From an uncultured Methanobrevibacter sp. (GTDB lineage Archaea; Methanobacteriota; Methanobacteria; Methanobacteriales; Methanobacteriaceae): 64,000 bases of DNA. Shown in pieces: positions 55,460 through 64,000 of this stretch. Under the pieces are notes generated by a model that searched no databases, was not told where the DNA came from, and worked only from the letters and a program-made list of their open reading frames with translations. Each line of letters opens with the position of its first letter. The first letter of the stretch is position 1. The position numbers were made by a program, and so were the translations under genes. Location of the stretch: positions 49,366 to 113,365 of the forward strand of contig NZ_CALDKF010000105.1 of NCBI RefSeq assembly GCF_937898925.1, in the 5' to 3' direction.

Positions 55460-56218
55460 ATGTTACTTGAAGTAAAGAATTTAGTTGTTGAAGTAGAGGG
55501 TAAACGTGTTTTAAATGGCGTAAACCTTGCTATAAGAGAAGGGGAAACCCATGTGCTTTTAGGTCCGAATGGTGCGGGAAAAAGTACATTATTCTTAACT
55601 ATCTTGGGATTCCCAAAATATAAGGTTGTAGAAGGATCTATCATATTCAATGGAGAGGACATCACTGATTTAACCACTACTGAAAGAGTTCAAAAAGGTC
55701 TTGGAGTAAGTTTCCAAAACCCTCCAGCTATTCGTGGAGTTAGTGTAAGGGACTTATTGAAACTTGAATCCAAGCAAGACCCTGATGAAGAGTTAAATCC
55801 AAGAATGAAAGAGCTTGCAGAAAAACTCAAATTCAGTGATGAATTCTTGGATAGAGATGTAAATAGAGGATTTTCAGGTGGGGAAGTAAAAAGATCTGAA
55901 ATTCTCCAATTGCTTGCACAGGAACCGCTTTTCACCATGTTTGACGAACCGGATTCTGGTGTAGACATTGAAAATGTGGAATTGCTTGCAGGACAGTTAA
56001 ACGTTTTGCTTGACAAAGATAAAAAACCAGGCCAAAGAAAAAGGGCTGGCTTGCTTATCACTCACTTAGGTTATATCTTAAACTTTGTTAAAGCGGATAA
56101 GGCACATGTATTGATGCATGGTATGATTGCCTGTTCTGGAGACCCTGATGAAATTTTAGAAGACATTAGAAAAGAAGGATTTAATGGATGTGTTGGTTGT
56201 GCGGAATGTAACTCATGA
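55460..56218 (+). CDS. sufC: Fe-S cluster assembly ATPase SufC
   Basis: 252-residue ABC-type ATPase that works with SufB/D to build Fe-S clusters. Walker A GPNGAGKST, Q-loop VSFQNPP, signature FSGGEVKRSEI, Walker B LFTMFDEPDSGVD and H-loop LLITHLGY are all present. C-terminal GCVGCAEC adds a CxxCxxC. Overlaps the downstream sufB frame by 35 bases, so translation is coupled. The upstream GTTATA array may control expression. Confidence 0.95.
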   Translation: MLLEVKNLVVEVEGKRVLNGVNLAIREGETHVLLGPNGAGKSTLFLTILGFPKYKVVEGSIIFNGEDITDLTTTERVQKGLGVSFQNPPAIRGVSVRDLLKLESKQDPDEELNPRMKELAEKLKFSDEFLDRDVNRGFSGGEVKRSEILQLLAQEPLFTMFDEPDSGVDIENVELLAGQLNVLLDKDKKPGQRKRAGLLITHLGYILNFVKADKAHVLMHGMIACSGDPDEILEDIRKEGFNGCVGCAECNS

Positions 56219-57431
56219 TGCTGAAAAGGCAAAGGATAAAAAAGCAGCTTTAGGTACTGATATTGTCATCGAGAACTTTTCTAAGGAAGAGGTTAATGCT
56301 TTCGATGTATTGGATGATATCAATGATGTTGACAAGAAAACCAAAAGAACTTTACTTAAAGTTGGTGTTGACACTGAATCAGAAGAAAGATCAGGTTCTT
56401 TCTTGCAAATGGATCAATCTAATGTATTTTCCCATTCAATCTCAGATTCCATTGAACTTATGAATACCCAAATGGCTTTGGAAAAATATTCATGGTTACA
56501 GGATTATATGTGGAAAGCAGTTAAGCCTGATGCAGACAAATACACTGCTCAAACTGCACTTCGTGAAGCTGAAGATGAATTCTGTAGCGGATACTTCATT
56601 AGGTCTTTACCTGGCACCAAAGAGGTTTTCCCAGTACAGGCTTGTATGTTCATTGCAGATCAAGATGTTATGCAAACTGCACACAATATCATAATCGCTG
56701 AGGAAAACTCAGAACTTCACTTGATTACCGGTTGTGCAACTGGCGAAGACGTATCTTCTGCACTTCACGTAGGAGTGTCTGAAATGTATCTTAAGCCAGG
56801 TGCAAAAATAACCTTTACCATGGTTCATAACTGGGCGGAACAGGTTGAAGTACGTCCTAGAACAGGTATTGTTCAGGAAAAGAATACAACTTACATAAAC
56901 AATTACATTCTAACCAGTCCTGTAAGGTCTATTCAATCATATCCTACCACCAATTGTAATGGTGAAAATGCAAGGGCATTATTCCAAAGTATTCAAAGCG
57001 GTGTAAAGGATTCAATCATTGATGTAGGTTCAAGAGCTCTTTTGAATGCACCTAATACAAGTGCTGAGATCATTTCCCGTGCAGTTGCAAATGATGAATC
57101 AAAAATCTTCTCAAGAGGTCATTTATCTGGAAATGTTCCTAATGTAAAAGGTCACTTGGAATGTCATGGATTGGTATTGGATGACAATTCATCTATTTAT
57201 GCAGTTCCAGAACTTGAGGCAAATGCAGCAAACCTTGAAATGTCCCACGAGGCAGCAGTTGGTCAAATCGATGAAGAAGAGATTTACTACTTGACTTCAA
57301 GAGGATTGACTGAAGAGGAAGCGGCTTCCATGATTGTCAGAGGTTTCTTGAGTATGGACATCACTGGATTGCCAGATGAATTAGCTGCTGAAACTCAAAA
57401 AATGATTGACATGAGTTTAGATGGAATGTAG
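56184..57431 (+). CDS. sufB: Fe-S cluster scaffold SufB/SufD-family protein
   Basis: 415-residue SufB/D protein, the scaffold partner of SufC. The C-terminal core shows TEIISRAVANDESKIFSRGHLSG-like and CHGLVLDDNSSIYAVPELEANAANLEMSHEAAVGQIDEEEIYYLTSRGLTEEEA, typical of SufB/D. ATG at 56184 has AAGAAGGA upstream and begins inside sufC; the family-like N-terminus begins about residue 10. The first residues therefore come from overlapping coding. Archaea often carry a single SufB/D-type partner. A perfect hairpin follows the stop. Confidence 0.9.
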   Translation: MDVLVVRNVTHDAEKAKDKKAALGTDIVIENFSKEEVNAFDVLDDINDVDKKTKRTLLKVGVDTESEERSGSFLQMDQSNVFSHSISDSIELMNTQMALEKYSWLQDYMWKAVKPDADKYTAQTALREAEDEFCSGYFIRSLPGTKEVFPVQACMFIADQDVMQTAHNIIIAEENSELHLITGCATGEDVSSALHVGVSEMYLKPGAKITFTMVHNWAEQVEVRPRTGIVQEKNTTYINNYILTSPVRSIQSYPTTNCNGENARALFQSIQSGVKDSIIDVGSRALLNAPNTSAEIISRAVANDESKIFSRGHLSGNVPNVKGHLECHGLVLDDNSSIYAVPELEANAANLEMSHEAAVGQIDEEEIYYLTSRGLTEEEAASMIVRGFLSMDITGLPDELAAETQKMIDMSLDGM

Positions 57432-57457
57432 TTCAAACTTTTTGAAAAAGTTTGAAC
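57431..57457 (+). terminator. Terminator hairpin after sufB
   Basis: GTTCAAACTTTTT (57431-57443) and AAAAAGTTTGAAC (57445-57457) are perfect reverse complements around a central G. It overlaps the last base of the sufB stop codon. T tracts with 12-base spacing follow further on (57558-57600). Confidence 0.75.
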
Positions 57458-57973
57458 AAAATCTTTTCTTTAGTTGGGGGTAATTCACTCTTAACTTTTC
57501 TATTTTTATTTTTCTATTTTTTAATATTCATTTCGATAATTTTTTATAAATTTTTTTAAATAATTTTTTAAATAATTTTTTAAATAATTTTTCAAATATT
57601 TTTTTTTAAATTTTTCCACGGATTTTTAATTTTCATAACATTTTTTTTAAATTTTCAATTTTTCTAAATTTCCTCAAATTCTTTATTTTAGGTATTCCTT
57701 AATTTTTAGCCATTTTTTAAAATTTTATTCTTAATTGTAAAAATTGTTTTAATGATTTAAAACTTAATTTATTTTTATTTAAATTCTTAATTTTAAATTT
57801 AAGTAAAATTGATTAGTTTTTTCGTGATTTTTATCAGTAAAAATGGTTATTTTTCGATAATATTTCGTATAAATTGAAATTAATTTTCAGGCTTTGTAAT
57901 ATCTTTTTTTAAAAAAGTATTATAGTATTTAAATCTTTTGTCTTTCGTTTCCAAGTAACCTTTATATTTAATC
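57458..57973. other. AT-rich spacer between sufB terminator and mvh promoter
   Basis: No gene. Bases 57558-57600 contain AAATAATTTTTT units at 57558, 57570 and 57582 (12-base period), and T runs continue to about 57660. A possible TATA string TTTATATTTAA (57961-57971) ends it, close to the better one at 57974. Confidence 0.5.
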
Positions 57974-58117
57974 TTATATATAATATATAATCAGTACATT
58001 AATGTTAAGCTGAGCTAGCTCATTAGCGTACGATGATTTGAGATTAAGGTATGCCTTAACATACTTTAATATAGATTTGAAAAACTTTTTTAAAAAAGAA
58101 ATTAGATTGAAATCTAT

Positions 58118-58150
58118 AACTTTAAAAATTTTGATTTGGTTTTTAAAGTT
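58118..58150 (+). promoter_or_regulatory. mvh leader hairpin 1 with loop TTTTGATTTGG
   Basis: AACTTTAAAAA (58118-58128) pairs with TTTTTAAAGTT (58140-58150), 11 perfect pairs. Loop 58129-58139 is TTTTGATTTGG. Confidence 0.85.
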
Positions 58151-58159
58151 AAAACGGAA

Positions 58160-58189
58160 TTCTTGAATTTTTTGATTTGGATTCAAGAA
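58160..58189 (+). promoter_or_regulatory. mvh leader hairpin 2 with loop TTTTTGATTTGG
   Basis: TTCTTGAAT (58160-58168) pairs with ATTCAAGAA (58181-58189), nine perfect pairs. Loop 58169-58180 contains TTTTGATTTGG with one more T. Confidence 0.85.
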
Positions 58190-58192
58190 GGT

Positions 58193-58229
58193 AATCTATT
58201 AAGATTTTTGATTTGGATCTTTATAGATT
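58193..58229 (+). promoter_or_regulatory. mvh leader hairpin 3 with loop TTTTGATTTGG
   Basis: AATCTATTAAGAT (58193-58205) pairs with ATCTTTATAGATT (58217-58229), 12 of 13 pairs with a T-T mismatch. Loop 58206-58216 is TTTTGATTTGG. Confidence 0.85.
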
Positions 58230-58231
58230 AA

Positions 58232-58249
58232 AAATAGTGAAAACTATTT
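58232..58249 (+). promoter_or_regulatory. mvh leader GAAA-capped hairpin
   Basis: AAATAGT (58232-58238) and ACTATTT (58243-58249) enclose GAAA, a GNRA-type tetraloop. It follows hairpin 3 after two bases. Confidence 0.75.
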
Positions 58250-58313
58250 AGGTTGAATATCTCAATTATTTCAATTTTAATAAAGTTTAATATTTTCAAT
58301 CGGTATTAAATGA

Positions 58314-58353
58314 GTTGAATTGTATTAGTTTTGATTTGATAATATGGTTCAAT
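58314..58353 (+). promoter_or_regulatory. mvh leader hairpin 4 with loop TTTTGATTTGA
   Basis: GTTGAATTGTATTA (58314-58327) pairs with TAATATGGTTCAAT (58340-58353) over 14 positions if four G-U pairs are allowed. Loop 58328-58339 contains TTTTGATTTG followed by A. Confidence 0.7.
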
Positions 58354-58446
58354 GATTATTAGGTTGAAATAGTTGGATGAGTCTTAGATTAAATTAAATT
58401 TTTTTAGGACTATAAACTAAAATTTTAATAGAGGAGGATAAACTCT

Positions 58447-58872
58447 ATGTCTGAAGATATAAAAATTGTAATGTTTTGTTGTAACTGGTGTTCCTATGGT
58501 GGAGCAGATACTGCAGGTACTGCAAGAATGCAATACCCACCTAACATTCGTGTTATAAGAGTAATGTGTTCTGGAAGAATTGACCCTCAGTTTATTTTAA
58601 AAGCATTTAGAGACGGTGCTGATGGTGTATTCGTAGCAGGATGCCACATGGGTGACTGCCACTACGATGCAGGTAACTATAAACTTGACAGAAGAATGAG
58701 ATTAGTTTATAAATTAGTCGAAGATATGGGAATCGGAAGAGAAAGAGTCCACCACGACTGGATTTCTGCTTCTGAAGGAGAAAAATTCGCTAGTTCTGTA
58801 AAAATGATGGTAAACAGAATTAAAGATTTAGGACCTTCCCCATTAAAAGCACAATTAGATGCTGAAGGATAA
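58447..58872 (+). CDS. mvhD: F420-non-reducing (methyl viologen-reducing) hydrogenase, delta subunit
   Basis: 141-residue [2Fe-2S] protein that links the Mvh hydrogenase to heterodisulfide reductase HdrABC for electron bifurcation. Cysteines in [20 protein letters not shown] and CSGRIDPQF and [14 protein letters not shown] are present. The ATG at 58447 has GAGGAGG upstream, located in the loop of a small hairpin whose arm covers the A of ATG. First gene of mvhDGAB with a long structured leader. Codon bias as in mcr. Confidence 0.95.
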   Translation: MSEDIKIVMFCCNWCSYGGADTAGTARMQYPPNIRVIRVMCSGRIDPQFILKAFRDGADGVFVAGCHMGDCHYDAGNYKLDRRMRLVYKLVEDMGIGRERVHHDWISASEGEKFASSVKMMVNRIKDLGPSPLKAQLDAEG

Positions 58873-58892
58873 ATTTAAATGGAGGATTATTT

Positions 58893-59819
<927 letters not shown>

Positions 59820-59820
59820 T

Positions 59821-61248
59821 ATGGTAAAACTTACTATGGAACCTGTAACTCGTATTGAAGGTCACGCAAAAATTACTGTACACCTTGACGAAGCAGGAAA
59901 TGTAGAAGACACTAGATTACATGTTATGGAATTTAGAGGATTCGAAAAATTCTTACAAGGACGTCCAGCTGAGGAAGTACCTCGTATTGTACCTAGAATC
60001 TGTGGTATTTGTGATGTACAACACCACTTAGCAGCTGCTAAAGCTGTTGACCAAATCTATGGATTTAAAGATGACGAAATCTTACCTGCTGCTTACAAAA
60101 TGAGAGAATTAATGAACTGGGGATCTTACATGCACTCTCACGCTCTCCACTTCTACTTCTTAGCAGCACCTGATTTAGTCATTCCTGACGGAACCAGAAA
60201 AACTAGAAACGTTTTCCAAATTATCCAAGATATGCCAGAAGTTGCTTTACAAGCTATTAAAATCAGAAGAAACGGTTTAGATATCGTATCTGCAACTGGT
60301 GGTCGTCCAATTCACCCAACTTCCTCTACTCCTGGTGGTATTTCCACTGAATTAGATGAAGAAACTCAAGCTGACTTATTAGCAAAAGCTAAAGAAAACG
60401 TAGAATTAGCACAAGCAACCATTGAATTAGCAGTACCTATCTTAGAAGAAAAAATTGACTTAGTCAAAACCTTAGGTTACTTCGGTGACACCCGTCACTG
60501 CGGTCTCGTAACTGAAGATGGTGACTGGGACGTATACAACGGTAAAGTAAGAATAAAAGACAAAGATGGTTCTATCTACACTGAATACAGAAACCTTGAA
60601 TACAAAGATATTGTTGCTGAACACGTAAAACCTTACTCCTGGTTAAAATTCCCTTACATTAAGGAATTAGGATACCCAGAAGGTATTTACAGAGTAGCAC
60701 CATTATCCCGTATTAACGTTTGTGACAAAATGCCTGATGCAGCTCCTTTAGCACAAGGTGCTTTAGAAGACTTCAGAGACAAATTCGGTTACGCACAATA
60801 CCCATTATTATTCCACTGGGCAAGATTAATCGAATTATTAGCTTCTGCTGAAATGGCTGTAGACGCATTAGAAGGTGACTTATCTGGTGACAAATTCCCA
60901 GAAGCATTAGAAAGAACTGCTGGTGAAGGTGCAGGTATTGTAGAAGCTGCTCGTGGTACTTTAATCCACCACTACACAACTGATGACGAAGGTTTAATCA
61001 CCCAAGCAAACATCATTGTAGCAACTATCCAAAACAACCCTGCAATGGAAATGGGTATTCAACAAGTAGCTAAAGATTACATCAAACCTGGTGTAGAAGT
61101 AGATGACAAAATTTTCAACTTAATGGAAATGGTTATCAGAGCTCACGACCCATGTTTATCTTGTGCTACCCACACTATGGATAGCCAAATGAGATTAGCT
61201 ACTGTAGAAGTATATGACAGTGAAGGAAATATGATTAAAAAAATCTAA
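59821..61248 (+). CDS. mvhA: F420-non-reducing hydrogenase, large (alpha) subunit with NiFe site
   Basis: 475-residue catalytic subunit that oxidises H2. Nickel ligands are in RICGIC (Cys61, Cys64) and DPCLSC (Cys445, Cys448) near the C-terminus. The ending CATHTMDS shows the His451 after which a maturation protease is expected to cut off the last 24 residues. Cys, not selenocysteine, is used. Starts one base after the mvhG stop; GGAGG lies in the mvhG end. Cytoplasmic, in complex with Hdr. Confidence 0.97.
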   Translation: MVKLTMEPVTRIEGHAKITVHLDEAGNVEDTRLHVMEFRGFEKFLQGRPAEEVPRIVPRICGICDVQHHLAAAKAVDQIYGFKDDEILPAAYKMRELMNWGSYMHSHALHFYFLAAPDLVIPDGTRKTRNVFQIIQDMPEVALQAIKIRRNGLDIVSATGGRPIHPTSSTPGGISTELDEETQADLLAKAKENVELAQATIELAVPILEEKIDLVKTLGYFGDTRHCGLVTEDGDWDVYNGKVRIKDKDGSIYTEYRNLEYKDIVAEHVKPYSWLKFPYIKELGYPEGIYRVAPLSRINVCDKMPDAAPLAQGALEDFRDKFGYAQYPLLFHWARLIELLASAEMAVDALEGDLSGDKFPEALERTAGEGAGIVEAARGTLIHHYTTDDEGLITQANIIVATIQNNPAMEMGIQQVAKDYIKPGVEVDDKIFNLMEMVIRAHDPCLSCATHTMDSQMRLATVEVYDSEGNMIKKI

Positions 61249-61263
61249 CTTTGGAGTGTTAAA

Positions 61264-62496
61264 ATGATAGTATTCAATGAAAATAGCTGTATTAAATGTG
61301 GAGCATGTGAAGGCGTTTGTCCTACAGCAGCTATTGAAGTAGGCGATCACATCGTTTACTGTGATACTTGTGGAGGAGCACCTGCATGTGCTGATGCATG
61401 TACCAATGGTGCTTTACAAGTAGAAGACATAGCTATTGATGAAGATGGAAACACTCAAGTTAGATTAATCTTTAACAAAACCAAATGTGATGAATGTGGA
61501 GATTGTGTAGAAGCATGTCCTTCCAAAACTCTTAAATTAGATGCAGAAGATTCTCAACTCCTCAAAGGATTCTGTGTAATGTGTCAAAAATGTGTTGACA
61601 TTTGTCCTGTAGACGTAATCGGAGTTCCTGGAGTAAAAGAACCTGCAACTAGAGTAATTGAACCAGAAGGACCTGTATACATTGATGATTGTAAAGGATG
61701 TGGCGTATGTGTAGCTGAATGTCCTGTTGATGCAATCACCTTATCTGCTTACGGAGAACCTATCGAAGTAGATGAAGAAAAATGTATCCAATGTGGTGTA
61801 TGTTCACAATCCTGTCCATGGAACGCAATTTTCATCGCAGAAAATGCAAACCCTGCTAAACGTACTAAAAACATGAAATCATTCACTTTAGACGCTGAAA
61901 GCTGTATTGGTTGTAATTCCTGTGTTGACATTTGTCCTGGAAGTTTCATCACTCCTAAATCTGACTTGACTGTAGAACTTCCAGAAGCATGTGCTGCATG
62001 TGGTCTTTGTGTAAATGTATGTCCTGTAGATGCAATTGACTTAGATGTTGAATATGGAGCATCTAAATTCAGTGCTTCTGAAGGTATCTGTTGGGACGAA
62101 GAAAAATGTCTCTTTGACGGTGGTTGTGCTTTAAAATGTCCTACTGAAGCTATAAAAGTAGTTACCAAAAGAGGAATGGAAGTACCTTCCCGTCAGAAAG
62201 ATATGGGCGAACAATCTTTCACCATGTGTGTAAGATGTGGTGCTTGTGCAAATGTATGTCCTAACGACGCATTGCAATTAGACTATGTAGACAAGGAAAT
62301 TGATGGTGAAGTAGTATCTAGAGATAGAATCATCTTCAACCCATCTAAATGTGACGAATGTGGAGAATGTATTGAAGCATGTCCATATGATATGTTACAC
62401 AAAGCATACAAAGTTAACTTACCTATTGCTGGATTCTGTACTCTCTGTGAACAATGTCTCACAAAATGTACTCCAGAAGCTCTCAACTTAAAATAG
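61264..62496 (+). CDS. mvhB: Polyferredoxin of the Mvh hydrogenase, 12 [4Fe-4S] clusters
   Basis: 410-residue polyferredoxin. I count twelve Cys clusters: ten read as the usual CxxCxxCxxxC (for example CIKCGACEGVC, CDECGDCVEAC, CIGCNSCVDIC) and two are irregular (CDTCGGAPACADAC near residue 38; CLFDGGCALKC near 282). The repeats are six 8-iron ferredoxin-like units in tandem, likely by internal duplication. Role in electron transfer with Mvh/Hdr is assumed, since its partner is not fully established. Last gene of the operon; followed by a strong terminator. Confidence 0.96.
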   Translation: MIVFNENSCIKCGACEGVCPTAAIEVGDHIVYCDTCGGAPACADACTNGALQVEDIAIDEDGNTQVRLIFNKTKCDECGDCVEACPSKTLKLDAEDSQLLKGFCVMCQKCVDICPVDVIGVPGVKEPATRVIEPEGPVYIDDCKGCGVCVAECPVDAITLSAYGEPIEVDEEKCIQCGVCSQSCPWNAIFIAENANPAKRTKNMKSFTLDAESCIGCNSCVDICPGSFITPKSDLTVELPEACAACGLCVNVCPVDAIDLDVEYGASKFSASEGICWDEEKCLFDGGCALKCPTEAIKVVTKRGMEVPSRQKDMGEQSFTMCVRCGACANVCPNDALQLDYVDKEIDGEVVSRDRIIFNPSKCDECGECIEACPYDMLHKAYKVNLPIAGFCTLCEQCLTKCTPEALNLK

Positions 62497-62525
62497 ATAA
62501 GTTACAAACACAAAACAAAATTAAA

Positions 62526-62577
62526 CCTAAATATTTAGGTATAAGGCACTTAACATGGGGTTAAGTGCCTTTTTTTA
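62526..62577 (+). terminator. Terminator after mvhB
   Basis: Palindrome CCTAAATATTTAGG (62526-62539) is followed by AAGGCACTTAAC (62543-62554) pairing with GTTAAGTGCCTT (62560-62571) around ATGGG, then a T run to 62577. Classical hairpin-plus-U terminator. Confidence 0.9.
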
Positions 62578-62829
62578 TTTACTTTTTTTACTAGATTCTA
62601 TTCAAAGTCTTATTTTCAACTCAAATTCTTCGCTGATTTTAATCAAATTTATTAAATATTAAATTAAATAATAAATTAATAGAAATTTATTAGAAAATAA
62701 TTAAAAAATAATTTTAAAATTATAATTGGTTTAAATAAAAATTTTAAATTATAATTGGTTTAAATAAAAATTTTAATCATTATGGAAATTGTTTTAAATT
62801 AAAATTATTTTAAAAATACTCGTGATTTT
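62578..62829 (+). promoter_or_regulatory. pyrC upstream region with a tandem 29-bp duplication
   Basis: No gene. The sequences 62717-62745 and 62746-62774 are identical and adjacent, each containing TATAATTGGTTTAAATAAAA. A third, partial look-alike follows (about 62786-62812). It lies 56-113 bases before the pyrC start and may contain the promoter. Confidence 0.75.
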
Positions 62830-64000
62830 ATGTTTGATTTAGTTTTAAAAAATCTAAAATTATTGGATTATTCTGATCGTATGTCTTTAGCTATTGAAGA
62901 TGGTAAGATAGCTAAAATATCAAAATCTTCAATTGAAGGAGATAAGGAAATTGACCTTAATGGACAGTTAGTCTTGCCAGGTCTCATCGACCCTCATGTT
63001 CATTTCAGAGATCCTGGATTGACATATAAGGAAGATTTCAAAACAGGGTCCATGGCAGCAGCTCATGGAGGATTTACATTTGTTATGGATATGCCTAACA
63101 CTGTTCCAAAAACCAATACCTATGAATCGTTTAAGGAAAAGCAAAAGATAGCAGAAGCTAAATCCGTAGTTAATTTTGGACTTCATGCAGGATATTCCAC
63201 ACTTGATGAAATGGAAAAAATTCTCGAATTGAATCCAATGTCCTTTAAGGTCTTTATGGATTTGGAAACTGATGAGGATTTGGATAAGATATTTGAAGAT
63301 ATTTCCAATTTAAGCAAAAAGCCAATAGTGACAGTTCATGCTGAAAAAAGGGATATTGTTTCGGAATCTACTAAAAGACTAGCAGAAGAGAGTGAAGCTA
63401 TTGCATATAGTTACGGCAGACCTGCAGAATCTGAAGATGCATCTGTTGCTCAAGCGATTGAGCTTTCTAAAAAATATGGTGTGGATTTGCACATTTGCCA
63501 TTTAAGCACTAAAAATGCAATGAATTTAGCTATTTCCAACAATGTCAGTTATGAATTCACTCCTCATCATTTATTGTATGACAATACAGCATTCAATGAA
63601 TTTGGAACACTTATTAAAACCAATCCTCCTTTAAGGGAGAAAGGCAAAAACGTCACAATCAATGATTTAAATGAAGACTCAATGATTGGTACAGACCATG
63701 CGCCTCATAGCCTAGAGGAAAAAACCAAAGGTGTTTGGGATTCAAGTCCAGGTATTCCATCTTTGGAAACAGTATTGTCATTATTGTTGACTGAAGTCAA
63801 TAGATCAAATTTGGATTTAAATTTAATTCCAAAAATATTTTCAGAAAATACTGCTAAAAGGTTCAATCTAGAGAACAAAGGTTTCATTAAAGAAGGATAT
63901 GATGCAGATTTAGTGGTAATTGACTTGAATAAAGAGGGAGTCTTTGATATAGATACTTTCTATACAAAAGCGGAGTATTCTCCATTTGATGGGCTATCAT
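62830..64000 (+). CDS. pyrC: Dihydroorotase (3' end outside window)
   Basis: Zinc amidohydrolase of pyrimidine synthesis, closing carbamoyl-aspartate to dihydroorotate. The first 390 codons are present and run off the right edge without a stop. Metal-site motifs are complete: DPHVHFRDPG (residues 54-63), VHAE, HICHLS and GTDHAPHS. FKVFMD near 142 may supply the usual bridging lysine. C-terminal part shows GYDADLVVIDL. ATG at 62830 is preceded by CGTGATTTT, a weak ribosome binding site. The reading frame is clean, so it is a real gene cut by the window. Confidence 0.94.
   Translation, partial: MFDLVLKNLKLLDYSDRMSLAIEDGKIAKISKSSIEGDKEIDLNGQLVLPGLIDPHVHFRDPGLTYKEDFKTGSMAAAHGGFTFVMDMPNTVPKTNTYESFKEKQKIAEAKSVVNFGLHAGYSTLDEMEKILELNPMSFKVFMDLETDEDLDKIFEDISNLSKKPIVTVHAEKRDIVSESTKRLAEESEAIAYSYGRPAESEDASVAQAIELSKKYGVDLHICHLSTKNAMNLAISNNVSYEFTPHHLLYDNTAFNEFGTLIKTNPPLREKGKNVTINDLNEDSMIGTDHAPHSLEEKTKGVWDSSPGIPSLETVLSLLLTEVNRSNLDLNLIPKIFSENTAKRFNLENKGFIKEGYDADLVVIDLNKEGVFDIDTFYTKAEYSPFDGLS

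Larger units (their letters stand above)
57974..58446 (+). promoter_or_regulatory. Promoter and ~440-nt structured leader of the mvh operon
   Basis: TATA-like TTATATATAATA at 57974-57985 predicts a start near 58000-58010. The leader then holds ATGTTAAG (58002) able to pair with CTTAACAT (58055) and competing TTAAGG/CCTTAA (58044-58059); palindrome TGAGCTAGCTCA (58011-58022); TATAGATTT/AAATCTATA (58070-58118) enclosing palindrome CTTTTTTAAAAAAG (58085-58098); four hairpins with a shared TTTTGATTTGG-like loop; a GAAA-capped hairpin; and a hairpin around the ribosome binding site of mvhD. No convincing ORF. Type unknown: riboswitch-like leader, protein-binding or antisense target. Confidence 0.7.

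Noticed and set aside
57974..58186. Minus-strand 70-codon frame in the mvh leader
   Set aside because: It is antisense to the hairpin region and its repeated NQK/FNFKN pattern only mirrors the repeated loops; no ribosome binding site seen.
59821..61248. Selenocysteine in the hydrogenase or glutathione peroxidase
   Set aside because: All catalytic positions read as Cys codons without in-frame TGA.

Overview
This window looks like a chromosomal segment of a hydrogenotrophic methanogen of the order Methanobacteriales, most likely a Methanobrevibacter (ruminantium/olleyae-like; the species is inferred). The evidence is the methyl-coenzyme M reductase operon mcrBDCGA followed by the complete methyltransferase operon mtrEDCBAFGH, methanogenesis marker genes 7, 10 and 14, the F420-non-reducing hydrogenase operon mvhDGAB, coenzyme M and F420 biosynthesis genes (comB, comC, cofG), an archaeal GTP cyclohydrolase (mptA), a split family-B DNA polymerase, very AT-rich spacers and archaeal TATA boxes. 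From memory, the gene order follows Methanothermobacter thermautotrophicus roughly from MTH1208 down to MTH1133, so this is conserved backbone and not an integrated element. I saw no insertion sequence, CRISPR array, tRNA or rRNA.

Layout. 1-2.7 kb: polB1 (5' end cut by the window), a DGC-domain protein and an unknown gene. 3.3-8.7 kb, minus strand: comC, purM, the termination nuclease fttA and proteasome beta subunit psmB. 9.3-22 kb: tRNA, lipid, F420 and pterin genes (taw2-like, geranylgeranyl reductase, cofG, mptA, trm1), an Lrp regulator, a DegT aminotransferase, a sodium symporter and small proteins. 22-31 kb: ion-transport pair, TraB, comB, radical SAM protein, serS. 31-36 kb: an accessory cluster of bacterial-looking redox genes (two nitroreductases, PatB, Spx/ArsC-like, flavodoxin, glutathione peroxidase). 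36-38 kb: HerA-like ATPase. 38-54 kb: the methanogenesis core, with mmp7 and the McrA arginine methylase mmp10 in front, mcr, mtr, then mmp14. 54-57.4 kb: cobY, PRC-barrel protein, sufCB. 58.4-62.5 kb: mvhDGAB. The end holds dihydroorotase pyrC, cut by the window.

The genes work together in the last steps of methanogenesis. Mtr moves the methyl group from tetrahydromethanopterin to coenzyme M while pumping sodium ions, and Mcr releases methane and makes the CoM-CoB heterodisulfide. Mvh feeds electrons from H2 to heterodisulfide reductase. ComB/ComC, CofG, MptA and CobY contribute to the cofactors, and Mmp10 modifies McrA. All five McrA residues known to be modified in M. marburgensis are present at the same numbers.

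The most unusual material is non-coding. The ~450-nt leader of mvhDGAB carries three consecutive hairpins, plus a fourth further on, with unrelated but self-complementary stems and the same terminal loop (TTTTGATTTGG). It also has competing pairings at its 5' end, a GAAA-capped hairpin and a hairpin holding the ribosome binding site. The mtr leader (~440 nt) and the mcr leader (~110 nt) are also rich in dyads. Together these suggest RNA-based or DNA-based control of the central methanogenesis operons that I do not recognise from described families.
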